A DNA stretch of 64,000 bases from Roseiarcus sp963805295. Its GTDB lineage: Bacteria; Pseudomonadota; Alphaproteobacteria; Rhizobiales; Beijerinckiaceae. Location: the NCBI GenBank assembly GCA_963805295.1, contig CAWDTW010000109.1, forward strand, positions 1 through 64,000. Reading direction: 5' to 3'. Positions within the stretch are counted from its first letter, which is position 1. The number at the start of each line of letters is the position of its first letter. Of the stretch, positions 38,226-46,830 are shown piece after piece. Made by a program: the position numbers and the translations under genes. The notes beneath the pieces were generated by a model that was given only the letters and a program-made list of their open reading frames with translations, did not search any database and was not told the origin of the DNA.

Positions 38226-39955
38226 GTAACCGGGGCAAATTCCCGGGCGAGGCGTTTAGCTTGGGGCGGGGCTGACGAGGGTTGCGAGGTGGGGGATTGC
38301 GGGGCCGGGGATGCCGAGGCGGGCGCCGAGATAGTCGAAGAAAGGGATTTTGAGTTTCTTGCAGGTCTTGGCGAGGCCGAGCATGACGTCGCGGGCCTGG
38401 CGACCCCTTTCGCTGACGGTTCCGCCGGAGATCTTGCGCTTTGTGACGAAGGCGCGGATGTCGTTTTCGGAAGCGTTGGTGTTGAGCGGGATTTCCGGCC
38501 GTTGGAGCACGCGCAGGAGTTCGTTCTTGCGCCCGAGCAGGCGTTTCAGCAGACGATCGAGCGTCGCATAGCCGGTTCGGCGATTGAAGATGCGGTCGAA
38601 TTGCGAGCGCAGAAGGCTTGCCCGTTCCGGGCTCGGCGCGAGCTTGTAATCCTTCAAGCGCCGATAGAACCACCAGATCATCCGCTTGGCGACCTCGACG
38701 GCGTTGCGTTGTTTGTCGTTGGCGGGCAGGAGCTTGTGGACGAGGCGCTCGGCGTGGACCCAGCAGAGCGCGTGATCGCCGACGCGGAACTGGCCGGCGT
38801 CGTCGGAGACGATCACGGCGTGTCCGAGCAGGCCCTGTTCGGCGATCGCGCCCCACAGCGCCGCTTCGCTGGAGAGGCGCACCGGATCGGGCGTGACCCG
38901 CAAATCGGCGAGGCCGAGCGCGTGCAAGTGATCCGTCCATTCCTCGTGCGAGCCAAAGTCCCGCGAAGCATGGCCGGCGAGCCTGTCGACGACGTCCTGC
39001 GACAGATCGGCGCCGCGCATATAGGCGATCGCGGCGGCATTGATCACATAGCGCGCCGCGCCGCCGAGCAATCGGCCCAGGAAAGCCAGACGCGACTTGC
39101 CCGGCCCGGTGCGGAACGCGGCGAACCGGTCGGAGCCGATGTGGGTGGTGAAACAGCCGTTGCCCGCATGGCGCGCCCCGGTGTCGTCGACGGTGACGAA
39201 GGGCGCCTCGGCAAGCCCCGCCCGCAGCACCGCCTCGTCCTCGGCGCGAAAGCTATCCAGCTTCGCGGTCAACAGCCGCACCACCTGACGTTTGGAGATC
39301 GTCAGGCCCATACCGGCCAGAAGCGCCACGATCCGTTCGCAGGGCATCTGGCCCTCAAAATGCAGCATCACCACGAAACGATGCAGATGCGGGCCGCATC
39401 CGCCCACGATCCCCGTCGCAAGCGGCGCAATCAGCGTTTCGCCGTCCGGCGTCTCCCAGCGCTCCCGCCGGTAGAGCGTCGTCTCGGCCGTCGCCATCAG
39501 GTCCTGAACGGTGATCTCCTCATAGCCCTTGAAGCGCGAGCCCGCCGGGGCCTCGACCTTCAGCGTCTCCTCCCGGTCGATCGAAAGCTTGGAGACGCCA
39601 GGGCCGCGCCGCCGCTTCGACGCCTCGTCCTTCGCGCCCTCAGCATGGCCCTCCGGCCCTTCCGTCGCTTTCTCCATCCCGGACGGCTTGTGCGGCGGGC
39701 GCGGCGGCAAAAGCTTCAACCGCGCGATCTCGTCCTTCAGCGTCTGGTTCTCGACCCGAAGCCTCGCCACAACTTGGCTCAACTTCTCGTTCTCCGCCCG
39801 CAACCGCGCCACTTCCCCGATCAATTGGCGAACCAGGCCGATCAGCTCGGCCGGCGTCATGCGTTCAAGCGAATCAATCGAGCCAGGCGACATGCCCGGC
39901 TTAAATCAAGCTTCCATTAACACTTCCTTTCCGCCCGGGAATTTGCCCCGGTTAC
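38226..39955 (-). mobile_element. IS66-family insertion sequence
   Basis: The 1730-bp element is bounded by GTAACCGGGGCAAATTCCCG (38226) and its complement ending at 39955. CCATTTTC lies on both sides (38218-38225 and 39956-39963). It holds a single long gene on the minus strand, without the small tnpA/tnpB accessory genes of classical IS66. Confidence 0.9.
38256..39893 (-). CDS. IS66-family transposase
   Basis: The protein is 545 residues and intact. A leucine-zipper N-terminus (LIGEVARLRAENEKLSQVVA then RLRVENQTLKDEIARLKLLP) is followed by a lysine/arginine-rich linker and a DDE domain: FVTVDDTGARHAGNGCFTTH (first Asp), AVIVSDDAGQFRVGDHALCW (second Asp, then the conserved CWVHAERLVHKL) and LNTNASENDIRAFVTKRKIS (Glu). 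The catalytic triad and both inverted repeats are intact, so this element could mobilise itself and the adjacent MITE. Confidence 0.92.
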   Translation of the reverse strand: MSPGSIDSLERMTPAELIGLVRQLIGEVARLRAENEKLSQVVARLRVENQTLKDEIARLKLLPPRPPHKPSGMEKATEGPEGHAEGAKDEASKRRRGPGVSKLSIDREETLKVEAPAGSRFKGYEEITVQDLMATAETTLYRRERWETPDGETLIAPLATGIVGGCGPHLHRFVVMLHFEGQMPCERIVALLAGMGLTISKRQVVRLLTAKLDSFRAEDEAVLRAGLAEAPFVTVDDTGARHAGNGCFTTHIGSDRFAAFRTGPGKSRLAFLGRLLGGAARYVINAAAIAYMRGADLSQDVVDRLAGHASRDFGSHEEWTDHLHALGLADLRVTPDPVRLSSEAALWGAIAEQGLLGHAVIVSDDAGQFRVGDHALCWVHAERLVHKLLPANDKQRNAVEVAKRMIWWFYRRLKDYKLAPSPERASLLRSQFDRIFNRRTGYATLDRLLKRLLGRKNELLRVLQRPEIPLNTNASENDIRAFVTKRKISGGTVSERGRQARDVMLGLAKTCKKLKIPFFDYLGARLGIPGPAIPHLATLVSPAPS

Positions 39956-40071
39956 CCATTTTCTGCAACTTTCGCAAGATGTAATACTCATGCATTCTGT
40001 TTTTACTCTCAGGATATTGTTGGTAATTCGACGAAAAGGACCCGGGCTGCGGGCAGGCTCTCTTCCCGCCA

Positions 40072-40141
40072 GCGCGATAAGAGGGGCGCCATTTCCGGGC
40101 GCGAATTGAGGCTTTTCAATCGCTTGCGGCACCATTTGCGG
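40072..40141. repeat. 70-bp direct repeat, copy 1
   Basis: GGGGCGCCATTTCCGGGCGC, then GAATTGAGGCTTTTCAATCG recurs at 40435-40507 with about 90 percent identity. The two copies bracket a 290-base segment containing a double-hairpin palindrome. The repeat corresponds to the 3' end of the broken conserved gene at 40481-40948. Confidence 0.6.
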
Positions 40142-40326
40142 CCGGCTCACACAAGTCATCGAGCCTGCAGGCGGCCGCCGGGCCGCCCCTTCTCCGCGAA
40201 GCGGGGAAGGTGTCGCCGAAGGCGACGGGTGGGGTGTGGAAAGCAGGGCGCTTGGACCGCAATTTCGCGGTAACGTTCGTGCAAGCCGTCTGGCGTCGTA
40301 GCAGCGGGCCACACCCCATCCGGCGC

Positions 40327-40366
40327 GATAGCCCGTCGAAAGACGGGCGTCTTTCGACGCCCTATG
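40327..40366. repeat. dispersed double-hairpin palindrome, copy 1
   Basis: The segment GATAGCCCGTCGAAAGACGG plus GCGTCTTTCGACGCCCTATG forms two adjacent hairpins. The same module in the other orientation occurs at 53884-53925 and 62935-62976, always in intergenic DNA and always ending in CTATG. Confidence 0.65.
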
Positions 40367-40434
40367 ACGCCACCTTCCCCAGCAAGCTGGGGAAGGGATT
40401 CCGCGCGGCGATCTGAGATGTGTGAACACTGTAG

Positions 40435-40507
40435 AGCGCGACAAGGGGGGCGCCATTTCCGGGCGCGAATTCGAGGCTTTTCAATCGCTTGCGGCGCCAT
40501 TTGCGGG
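40435..40507. repeat. 70-bp direct repeat, copy 2
   Basis: This is the second copy of the 40072-40141 sequence. Here it is joined to the downstream part of a broken conserved gene on the minus strand. Confidence 0.6.
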
Positions 40508-40948
40508 CGAACGAATGGCGGCGCGGGAAGCGCCAGCGGGTTTATCGCCGGCGCGGCGCGGCGCAGCCTCCCGGCCCTGTGCGATTGGCCGGCTGCGGCG
40601 AACCTGTGACCGCGGTCGCGCTCGCAGACGATTTTGACGACGCGGTCGAGCCCCCTGAAGGTTTGCTTTCGCCATGGCGCCAGTGGACACGCGCAGCGCC
40701 TTGTCGAGACGGCAGACCTCGAGCGCGAGGACCTCTGCGGACGGCTCGGGCAGGCAGCGAGCGAGACTCTGCTGAAGGAGCGCGCGCATGCGCTTTTCGC
40801 CCTCCCGCGCCGCGATATTCGTGATCGACGCGTCGCCGTTCGACAGCCGCATCTCGCGCCCGGCCTCGTTTCGGCGCGCCGCTCCTGGCGCGGCGGCCGA
40901 CCGGCTGCGAGAGGCGGCGGCCCGCGCGGCGCTGACGGAAGCGGACAT
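40481..40948 (-). pseudogene. conserved hypothetical protein, frameshifted
   Basis: From ATG near 40946-40948 the sequence opens MSASVSAARAAASRSRSAAA and continues KRMRALLQQSLARCLPEPSA, then LALEVCRLDKALRVSTGAMA. After a frameshift near 40655 comes LDRVVKIVCERDRGHRF. The LDKALR...DRVVKIV pattern resembles small conserved hypothetical proteins of Hyphomicrobiales with no assigned function. It has at least one frameshift, and its 3' end overlaps the 70-bp repeat. Confidence 0.4.
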
Positions 40949-41020
40949 CGGCTGCCTCCTTGGCGGCGAGGAACAGATATAGAACACATCCCGCCCTTTG
41001 GCAAGAAAATTTCGGTTTTT

Positions 41021-41189
41021 CGGGAATTACGGGAATTGCGGTGACGCTTGCCAACGTCCGGAAATGCCGCTTGACGTCATACGGCAGCGTGGGAACCATA
41101 CTCCGCCCAACGCGCGTCACGCTCCCGAAGAGGCGACTGCCACAGGTGATCGCCCGAAACAGGAAAAATGCAAGTGTCACCGGAATCCC
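41021..41189. repeat. REPIN-like inverted-repeat element with RAYT-type tip
   Basis: GGAATTGCGGTGACGCTTGC (41032-41051) is matched at 17 of 20 positions by the complement of 41170-41189, GGGATTCCGGTGACACTTGC. Both carry the GGTGAC core of the RAYT ends. The 118 bases between them are non-coding. An extra GGGAATTAC unit directly outside the left tip (41022-41030) repeats the tip sequence. Confidence 0.55.
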
Positions 41190-41743
41190 AACTCCGATAT
41201 AGGCGCGCGCCCCTTTGTTTGATCCATCATATCAAGAGTTACCGCACATAGATATTGATGAAGTCATACGTCAGCATGACCGCAACCCGTTAAAAGATGC
41301 CGTGCGACGCGCCGCCAAATATTGGCGCATCAAAACGCTTTACGATCCTGGGCGAATCGTCTCAACTGGGGGGATTTCGTGCCGTTTGCGCTCGTCGCAA
41401 ACAGCGACTTTCGCCCCTATAATTTGCACCGGCCAACAGTTTGAAAATTCAGCCTCGAAACTTCGGAGCAAAATTCTTGCAGACCGTGCGAAAACTCGAT
41501 GCGTGGCTCCGTAGGGGCGCGCAGAGAACCGATTTTCGCGATTTTCTTCGCTCTGCGCGGTCGTAGGCCGCGCGAAATTTGGGCGCCACGTAACGCGTCG
41601 CGGAGTTTTGGCACGGTCTGCTTGATTTTTGCTCCTGCTTGACATGGTCCGCTCCATTTCCCAAGTCACAGTGTCGACACACCAACTCAACGATGGACGG
41701 TATTTTCAGCCAGGCATGGGAGCCGTGCCGGAGGAATAGAGAG
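41190..41743. other. gap with an imperfect 50-bp inverted repeat
   Basis: No gene can be supported here. AGCAAAATTCTTGCAGACCG with GTGCGAAAACTC (41466-41497) is repeated inverted at about 41600-41637, spaced by 100 bases. This could be a small miniature element. The DNA is AT-richer than the flanking IS66 region and marks the left side of the accessory island. Confidence 0.4.
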
Positions 41744-42070
41744 ATGGAACCGGCACTCATAGCTCTGCTCGGCGCGGTGGTAGGGCACGTAGTTACTGCC
41801 AGGTTTGCGAACAAAGAACAGCGGCGGAAAGAAATCCTCGCTCTGGCATCATTTATTGAAACAGTGTCGGAGTTACTCTCCGGAATGCATCAAAAGCTCT
41901 CAAATAATGAAGTTCCAACCACCGAGGGTAATCGTCTAAAGCAGGTGTTAAATGGCTTCGCAGGTGTTATAGCCAAATCCAGAATAGGCAGAAAAAATCG
42001 CGAAGAGTTGAAATTACTATTGCCTAAGTTAGAAACTCTTCTTACGACCGCCGGTTCGAAGATGAAATAA
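41744..42070 (+). CDS. small membrane-anchored hypothetical protein
   Basis: The ATG at 41744 follows GAGGAATAGAG. The 108-residue product begins with a single hydrophobic segment, MEPALIALLGAVVGHVVTAR, followed by a charged, helix-rich soluble part (NKEQRRKEILALASFIETVS; ELLSGMHQKL) with coiled-coil character. It belongs to no family recognised here. Codon use is AT-rich compared with the core genes, as in the other small genes of this island. Confidence 0.55.
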   Translation: MEPALIALLGAVVGHVVTARFANKEQRRKEILALASFIETVSELLSGMHQKLSNNEVPTTEGNRLKQVLNGFAGVIAKSRIGRKNREELKLLLPKLETLLTTAGSKMK

Positions 42071-42341
42071 TACGCGGCGCTGTGCTCACTTATGAACCGG
42101 AGACTAGAACAAGACTTCTTCATGAACTCCAAAGGACTGCATCCAGGCTCAAGGGGATGAGCGATACTCTTAAAGTTGTCTAAGGACACGTGTGCCGACG
42201 CAGCGCAGCCCGGATCACATACCAGTCGCATAAGGCCCATTATGGCAAGCGGGCGCTTGCGCGGACCGTCTCTCAAAACCTCCAACTTTTGGGGCGCAAA
42301 ATCGAGGTGCGGAATTTTTAAATAATGCACAGGCGGCCAGG

Positions 42342-42623
42342 TCAATTCTCAACCGCCCGCAACAAACTACACTGATGATTTTCTAGCGGAGTCACTGGAG
42401 TAAGAACAATAGTAACACTTTCACGCTTAAGCTTATTTTTGACTTTTTGCTCCAAACGCCTCTCGGCTTCCTTGGCAGTGCGTCCCGTAGCAGATATGGC
42501 AGCCTTGTTCTTCACACCGTGCGTGATAGCAAAAAATTTTCCTTCTCCACTTTTCTCAATTATTCCGTAAATAGAGTCTTTTGGTTTAGGGATATTCTTA
42601 TCACGCTTTCTCATAACGTCCAT
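42342..42623 (-). CDS. hypothetical protein Y, downstream of an IS4-disrupted gene
   Basis: The start at 42621-42623 gives MDVMRKRDKNIPKPKDSIYG, IIEKSGEGKFFAITHGVKNK and AAISATGRTAKEAERRLEQK, a small lysine-rich protein of about 93 residues. The family is unknown; the ATGRTAKEAERRLEQKV stretch resembles HicB-like or single-stranded binding beta-sheets only vaguely. Without the IS4 element it would start eight bases after the stop of gene X, so the two genes were probably translated together. The IS now separates it from X. Confidence 0.5.
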   Translation of the reverse strand: MDVMRKRDKNIPKPKDSIYGIIEKSGEGKFFAITHGVKNKAAISATGRTAKEAERRLEQKVKNKLKRESVTIVLTPVTPLENHQCSLLRAVEN

Positions 42624-42650
42624 AAATGACTTAGCGCATGGGTTCCACCA

Positions 42651-43909
42651 CTCATGAATCCCCATTTAGACCGACTCGAAATTGCCTGAATTGGCGGGTC
42701 ACCGCGTTGCGCTGTCGCAAATTAGCGGGGGAAGGTGGCTCATGCGGAAGCCGGTCGAGCGCGTGGAATTCATTCATCATTTTGTGGAGCGGGCGTTTGC
42801 AGGGAGCCTGCACGCCAAACGGATTGTTTCGCTGGCCAACGGGGTGGTCGGCGTTGTGACGGGGGCGTCCTTGGCCGTTTCCGTCATCGGGCATGCGCTG
42901 GCGCGGGCGCGCGGTCTCGTCGACAGGCACGCAATCAAACAGGTCGATCGTCTGCTGAGCAACGCCGGCGTCGTCGTGTGGGAGCTGTTTGCGCCGTGGG
43001 TGCGCGAGATGGTGGGCCAGCGCGAGGCGATCGTCGTGGCGATGGACTGGACCGATTTCGACGCCGACAACCAAGCCACGCTCGCGCTGAACCTCGTCAC
43101 CCGCCACGGCCGCGCGACGCCGCTCCTGTGGCTCACGGTCGACAAGGATGAATTGAAGGACCAGCGCAACGACTTCGAGGACCTCTGCCTTTGCCGTCTG
43201 AAGGCGCTTCTTCCCGAAGATGTGGCGGTGACGATCCTGGCCGATCGGGGCTTCGGCGACGTCAAGCTGTTCGAGTTCCTCGACAGGCTCGGCTTCGGCT
43301 ACGTCATCCGCTTTCGCGGCAATGTTCAAGTGGCCGCGGCGGACGGCGAGACGCGCCTGGCCGCCGACTGGGTCGGCAAGGGCGGACGGGCGCGCCTGCT
43401 GCGCGGCGCCAAGGTCACGGCCGCCCGCCACAAGGTCGGCGCGGTGGTCTGCGTCCACGCCACGGGCATGAAAGAGGCGTGGCATCTGGCCGCCAGCGAC
43501 GCAAGTTCGAGCGCGGGCCAGATCGTCAAACTCTACGCCAAGCGGTGGACGATCGAGCCTGGGTTCCGGGATTCCAAAGACTTGCGCTTCGGCATGGGGC
43601 TGAGCGCGCTACGCATCGGCGATCCGCAGCGGCGCGACCGCTTGCTAATGCTCAACGCCTTGGCGATCCTGCTGCTGACGCTGCTCGGCGCCGCCGGCGA
43701 AAGCCTCGGCATGGACCGATTGCTCAGAACCAGCACGGTCAAACGCCGCGTCCATTCGTTGTTCCGCCAGGGTTGCCTGCTCTACGGCCTCATCCCCAAC
43801 ATGCCCGAGCAAAGACTGCGGCCGCTCGTCGCCAAATACGAGGAATTGCTACGCCAAAACAGAGTCTTCACCGAAACCTTCGGGCTCGCGTAAATGAGGG
43901 GATGGGTGA
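42651..43909 (+). mobile_element. IS4-family insertion sequence
   Basis: The element of 1259 bp is flanked by an exact 10-bp duplication GGTTCCACCA (42641-42650 and 43910-43919). Its ends are imperfect inverted repeats: CTCATGAATCCCCATTTA at the left and TAAATGAGGGGATGGGTGA at the right. It inserted three codons before the stop of gene X. Confidence 0.88.
42742..43893 (+). CDS. IS4-family DDE transposase
   Basis: The ATG at 42742 follows GGGGAAGGTGGCTC and opens MRKPVERVEFIHHFVERAFA; an upstream in-frame ATG at 42682 lies within the terminal region of the IS. Catalytic residues: Asp in IVVAMDWTDFDADN, Asp in VTILADRGFGDVKLF and Glu in LYAKRWTIEPGFRDSKDLRF, the IS4-type motif around the last Glu. 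It is intact at 383 residues. Confidence 0.9.
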   Translation: MRKPVERVEFIHHFVERAFAGSLHAKRIVSLANGVVGVVTGASLAVSVIGHALARARGLVDRHAIKQVDRLLSNAGVVVWELFAPWVREMVGQREAIVVAMDWTDFDADNQATLALNLVTRHGRATPLLWLTVDKDELKDQRNDFEDLCLCRLKALLPEDVAVTILADRGFGDVKLFEFLDRLGFGYVIRFRGNVQVAAADGETRLAADWVGKGGRARLLRGAKVTAARHKVGAVVCVHATGMKEAWHLAASDASSSAGQIVKLYAKRWTIEPGFRDSKDLRFGMGLSALRIGDPQRRDRLLMLNALAILLLTLLGAAGESLGMDRLLRTSTVKRRVHSLFRQGCLLYGLIPNMPEQRLRPLVAKYEELLRQNRVFTETFGLA

Positions 43910-43919
43910 GGTTCCACCA

Positions 43920-44196
43920 ATCCAATACTTTCATTATCCCACTCCCCAAACCGAGCAATTGCGAGAAGCTTATTTGGAATGTCGGCAAGTGTGGCTTCCG
44001 GATTCTTCCTTAGGATAAGCCCAACTCTGTTGTTGCCGTCAGCCACAACCCAACACCCGCATTTCATCTCACAAATTTGAATGGGCGGCGCATCGGAGTA
44101 TTTTTCGGGATCAAAGCGACCAGACAGATGGCATTTGAACCTATCCCCATGCCCATACATGAGGTCAGCCAGTTTCATGTCTTTATCGGGTTTCAT
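43920..44196 (-). pseudogene. hypothetical protein X, 3' end replaced by an IS4 insertion
   Basis: The sequence is MKPDKDMKLADLMYGHGDRF, KCHLSGRFDPEKYSDAPPIQ, CEMKCGCWVVADGNNRVGLI and LRKNPEATLADIPNKLLAIA. WVVADGNNRVGLI resembles the ParB/sulfiredoxin-type nucleotide-binding core (DGNHR), but the rest of that fold is not evident. Removing the IS and one copy of the duplication gives ...SIGLVEPMR and a stop, so only three residues are lost; the present frame reads 24 residues into the IS. A partial loss of function is possible. Confidence 0.5.
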
Positions 44197-44426
44197 TTGA
44201 AGCTCCGGCAGGCGCGGAGATGGTTCAATGCTCCCTTATATCAGCATAGCATCCTCAAGGCTCGTGGCTTTCAGCTGTTCCAAATGTGTTGATTTCTTGC
44301 ACCATCGCGAACGCCCGCTTCTGGGTCGACTCGAGTCAAGCGCGCGCGGGGACCAACAGTCAGATTTCTTCCCCTTGATGCGCACACGCCTTGACGAACC
44401 ACGCCCGTTGTTCCACTTTCGTTCTT

Positions 44427-44561
44427 ATGGAAGTCGAGACACTGGGCGTGGCGCGAAGCCTTGGCTGGAAGGTGCACATGCACTGCGCCGACGGCTATCG
44501 CGAAGGCACGAAGTCGATGCGCCGATGCGTCTATCGCAAGCAGCTTGATCTAGAGATATAA
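44427..44561 (+). CDS. 44-residue open frame, possibly a truncated small conserved protein
   Basis: MEVETLGVARSLGWKVHMHC then ADGYREGTKSMRRCVYRKQL resembles the first half of small alphaproteobacterial proteins in which a LGWKxHxRC motif is followed by an ELDLETL segment. The frame ends at a TAA that lies inside the 5-bp duplication of the IS1380 element, in QLDLEI. Because the stop is present on both sides, the insertion itself does not change the product. Expression is uncertain. Confidence 0.3.
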   Translation: MEVETLGVARSLGWKVHMHCADGYREGTKSMRRCVYRKQLDLEI

Positions 44562-44562
44562 T

Positions 44563-46236
44563 CCTAAATTCGGCAGTTGGCTCTGATCGTCGTTCGTGAA
44601 GCGGGGGGGGTTCAATCTGCGGTTGCGTCAAGATGGACATAAGCGCGGCGGCGCGCGCAGGGCGCGGCCTTTGAGGAAGGCTTGAAAGGCGCGGGAGAGG
44701 ATTTCGCGCCAACGCTGCCAGGGCGTCAACTGCTCCGCATTTGTGACCAACCGCCTCAGGAATAGGGCTACCGCTCGAAGCGCCTTTGCAGCGGGAACGG
44801 ACTTGGCGTGCGTGCTGGTGATCTTGATCGTCGTTTGTCGCGCATGGCGCACCCGTTCGGCGATGGCGTGCAACAACAATGGCCGGCTCGTGATCGCTTC
44901 TCGGTGACGATCCGGCTCGGCCAAGCGCGTGAAGATGTTCCACCAATCATAAAACAACGCCACGAGGCGGGCCGCCAGACGACAGCGCGCCAGGTCATGC
45001 GTGACGAAGCCGCCCCAGCCCCATTGGTTCTTCAACTCGTCGAAGACATTCTCTCCATCGCCGCGGTCGCGATAGAGCTGGCCAAAGCTTTCCAGGGCCT
45101 CGGCGAGCGTGGTCGCGAGAACCTGATATTCCCACATCTCCTCGCTCGCACCGATGTCGAGGAAGGCGAGCCGAGGCGGTCCATCCTCGTCCATCGCGGG
45201 CGTCGCCAGCGCGCCTCTCACGCGCCGCCGCAATACGACGACGCGCCGTTGTCGGCTCCAGCCTTGCAATCCAATCTCGGTCCCCTTGGCTTGCCAACCT
45301 TGGCCCGAATCGACCCAATCACTCTGCCCCGAAAGACGCTCGATCGCGCGTTTGACGTTGGCGGTCAGCCGTAGCTTGAACAAATACGGCAAAGCGCGCC
45401 GCTCGGCTTCGCCCATGATCCCCTCATTGCCGAAGCCCTTGTCGCCGCGCAAAAGAGAAGGCCAACAATCGCGCGGCGTTCGGTCCAAGAGCGCCCAAAG
45501 GCCAGGCGCGCTGTGATTGGAAGTGTGCTCGTCGCCCGCGCTCACATCCACCTCGAGAACCAATCGCGTCCCCGCCATCGAATAGGTGTGATAGCAGTGG
45601 CTGGGCCGCCCAGGCTTCTTGGGATTGTAGCCGACCACCGCTCCTTCCTGATGGCCGTAGAGCGGCTTCACCGTCGTATCGACGTCGAGTATCCACGGCT
45701 CGCTCAAAAGCGGCTCCACGCAATGGTCGAGATGACCTCGTAGCCAGTTCGCGCCCGCTTCTTCCTCGATCGCCGCGAACGCCCGCCGAACCGCGTCCTC
45801 GCTGACGATCTTGCTCATGTCGAGAAGCTCGGGCAACACGCGGTCGCTCCGCAGCGCCGCGATATGCGCGTAGCGCTTGTGCCCGGCCAACATCGACAAC
45901 ATCGCCGTCCCCAGCACGTCGCGCTTCTTGGGCGCGTTCGGACTGGTGTAACGCAGCGGGCAATCCGCCACCAACGCCTCGAACAACCCCGCGGTCTTCA
46001 GAAAATCGATGAAGAACGGCAATTGCCCGAGCGGCGTAAACGCCGCTTCATGATCAAACTCGACCCGAATTGAACCGGCGAAACTGTCGACCACGACGCC
46101 CACGCCCGACGCGTCGGGTTCAACCGGAGATTGTTCACCCGACGGGTGAGCCCCAAAGCGCGCGAAATCCTGTCCCATGCATATGAAAATGAATGATTCT
46201 CAGCCCCCGGAAAACGCCTCAACCGCCGAATTTAGG
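44563..46236 (-). mobile_element. IS1380-family insertion sequence, complete
   Basis: CCTAAATTCGGC at 44563 and its complement GCCGAATTTAGG ending at 46236 are the inverted repeats. ATAAT at 44558-44562 and 46237-46241 is the target duplication. The element is 1674 bp. Confidence 0.88.
44628..46178 (-). CDS. IS1380-family transposase
   Basis: The 516-residue protein is intact. The N-terminal LGQLPFFIDFLKTAGLFEAL is followed by the DDE core: Asp in EPWILDVDTTVKPLYGHQEG, then YNPKKPGRPSHCYHTY, a second Asp in PSLLRGDKGFGNEGIMGEAE and Glu in RDRGDGENVFDELKNQWGWG. This motif order is diagnostic of IS1380. With intact ends it is potentially active. The IS1380 relic at 59.06 kb belongs to a different, only distantly similar branch. 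Confidence 0.92.
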   Translation of the reverse strand: MGQDFARFGAHPSGEQSPVEPDASGVGVVVDSFAGSIRVEFDHEAAFTPLGQLPFFIDFLKTAGLFEALVADCPLRYTSPNAPKKRDVLGTAMLSMLAGHKRYAHIAALRSDRVLPELLDMSKIVSEDAVRRAFAAIEEEAGANWLRGHLDHCVEPLLSEPWILDVDTTVKPLYGHQEGAVVGYNPKKPGRPSHCYHTYSMAGTRLVLEVDVSAGDEHTSNHSAPGLWALLDRTPRDCWPSLLRGDKGFGNEGIMGEAERRALPYLFKLRLTANVKRAIERLSGQSDWVDSGQGWQAKGTEIGLQGWSRQRRVVVLRRRVRGALATPAMDEDGPPRLAFLDIGASEEMWEYQVLATTLAEALESFGQLYRDRGDGENVFDELKNQWGWGGFVTHDLARCRLAARLVALFYDWWNIFTRLAEPDRHREAITSRPLLLHAIAERVRHARQTTIKITSTHAKSVPAAKALRAVALFLRRLVTNAEQLTPWQRWREILSRAFQAFLKGRALRAPPRLCPS

Positions 46237-46421
46237 ATAATCGCCACGACGAGTCACGTCGACGCGCTGGCGCTATTCAGGGCCGTCTTAGACGGTGCAG
46301 TCATTGATGAGGAGTAGAGAGCGTCCCGGGTGAGGGTGCCGGTTGACAACTCGCCCTTGAGGGGTACGATGAAGAAACCTGGTGTTATGACGCTCTATAC
46401 TGGACAGTGGAGGAGGATAGA

Positions 46422-46760
46422 ATGATTATTCGCTTTAGCGTCGTGGCTGCGGTTGCCTGACCTTCGCGGCCGACGCCAGACCCGTCACGTGTATGTTCAT
46501 GTGCATACTCACCTGGTTGGCGGAGTCCACCCCGGAGGCAGCATCTATCACGGTGGCCACTCGCAGGTTGGTCCCCTCTGTCAGGACGCCCATGGCGCTC
46601 CGGTTGTCTGTTACTCCGAATACTCGCAGGTTGGTCCCTCTGTAGGACGCCCGGCGCTCTGGTTGTCTGTTACTCCGAATACTCGCAGGTTGGTCCCCTC
46701 TGTCAGGACGCCCATGGCGCTCTGGTTGTCTGTTACTCCGATAGAAACCCCGGCTGAGGC
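46422..46760 (+). pseudogene. exported His-rich repeat protein, frameshifted
   Basis: A strong GGAGGAGGATAG precedes ATG 46422. The opening MIIRFSVVAAVA and, after a one-base shift, LTFAADARP reads as a signal peptide. A second shift leads to a histidine-rich stretch, HVYVHVHTHLVGGVHPGGS, and then three repeats of a 20-residue unit, YSQVGPLCQDAHGALVVCYS, encoded by the 60-bp tandem repeats. Frameshifts inside the middle repeat also break it. If repaired it would be a small, possibly metal-binding, periplasmic or secreted protein. No homologous family was recognised. Confidence 0.4.
46558..46740. repeat. 60-bp tandem repeat, three copies
   Basis: ACTCGCAGGTTGGTCCCCTC with TGTCAGGACGCCCATGGCGC and TCTGGTTGTCTGTTACTCCG recurs at about 46558, 46621 and 46680. 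The middle copy is about 59 bases, with CC, C and AT deletions, while the outer copies are 60-63 bases. Confidence 0.85.
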
Positions 46761-46830
46761 CGAGGCGCGTTACGCCGAGTGCGACGACGAGTAACTATCC
46801 TAACTTCAAGAAACCGACGTAATAGGCTTT

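Noticed and set aside
41215..41514. Protein-coding gene starting MFDPSYQELPHIDIDEVIRQ
   Set aside because: Only the first 50 residues look protein-like; the frame then runs through an inverted repeat, and there is no Shine-Dalgarno or family match.
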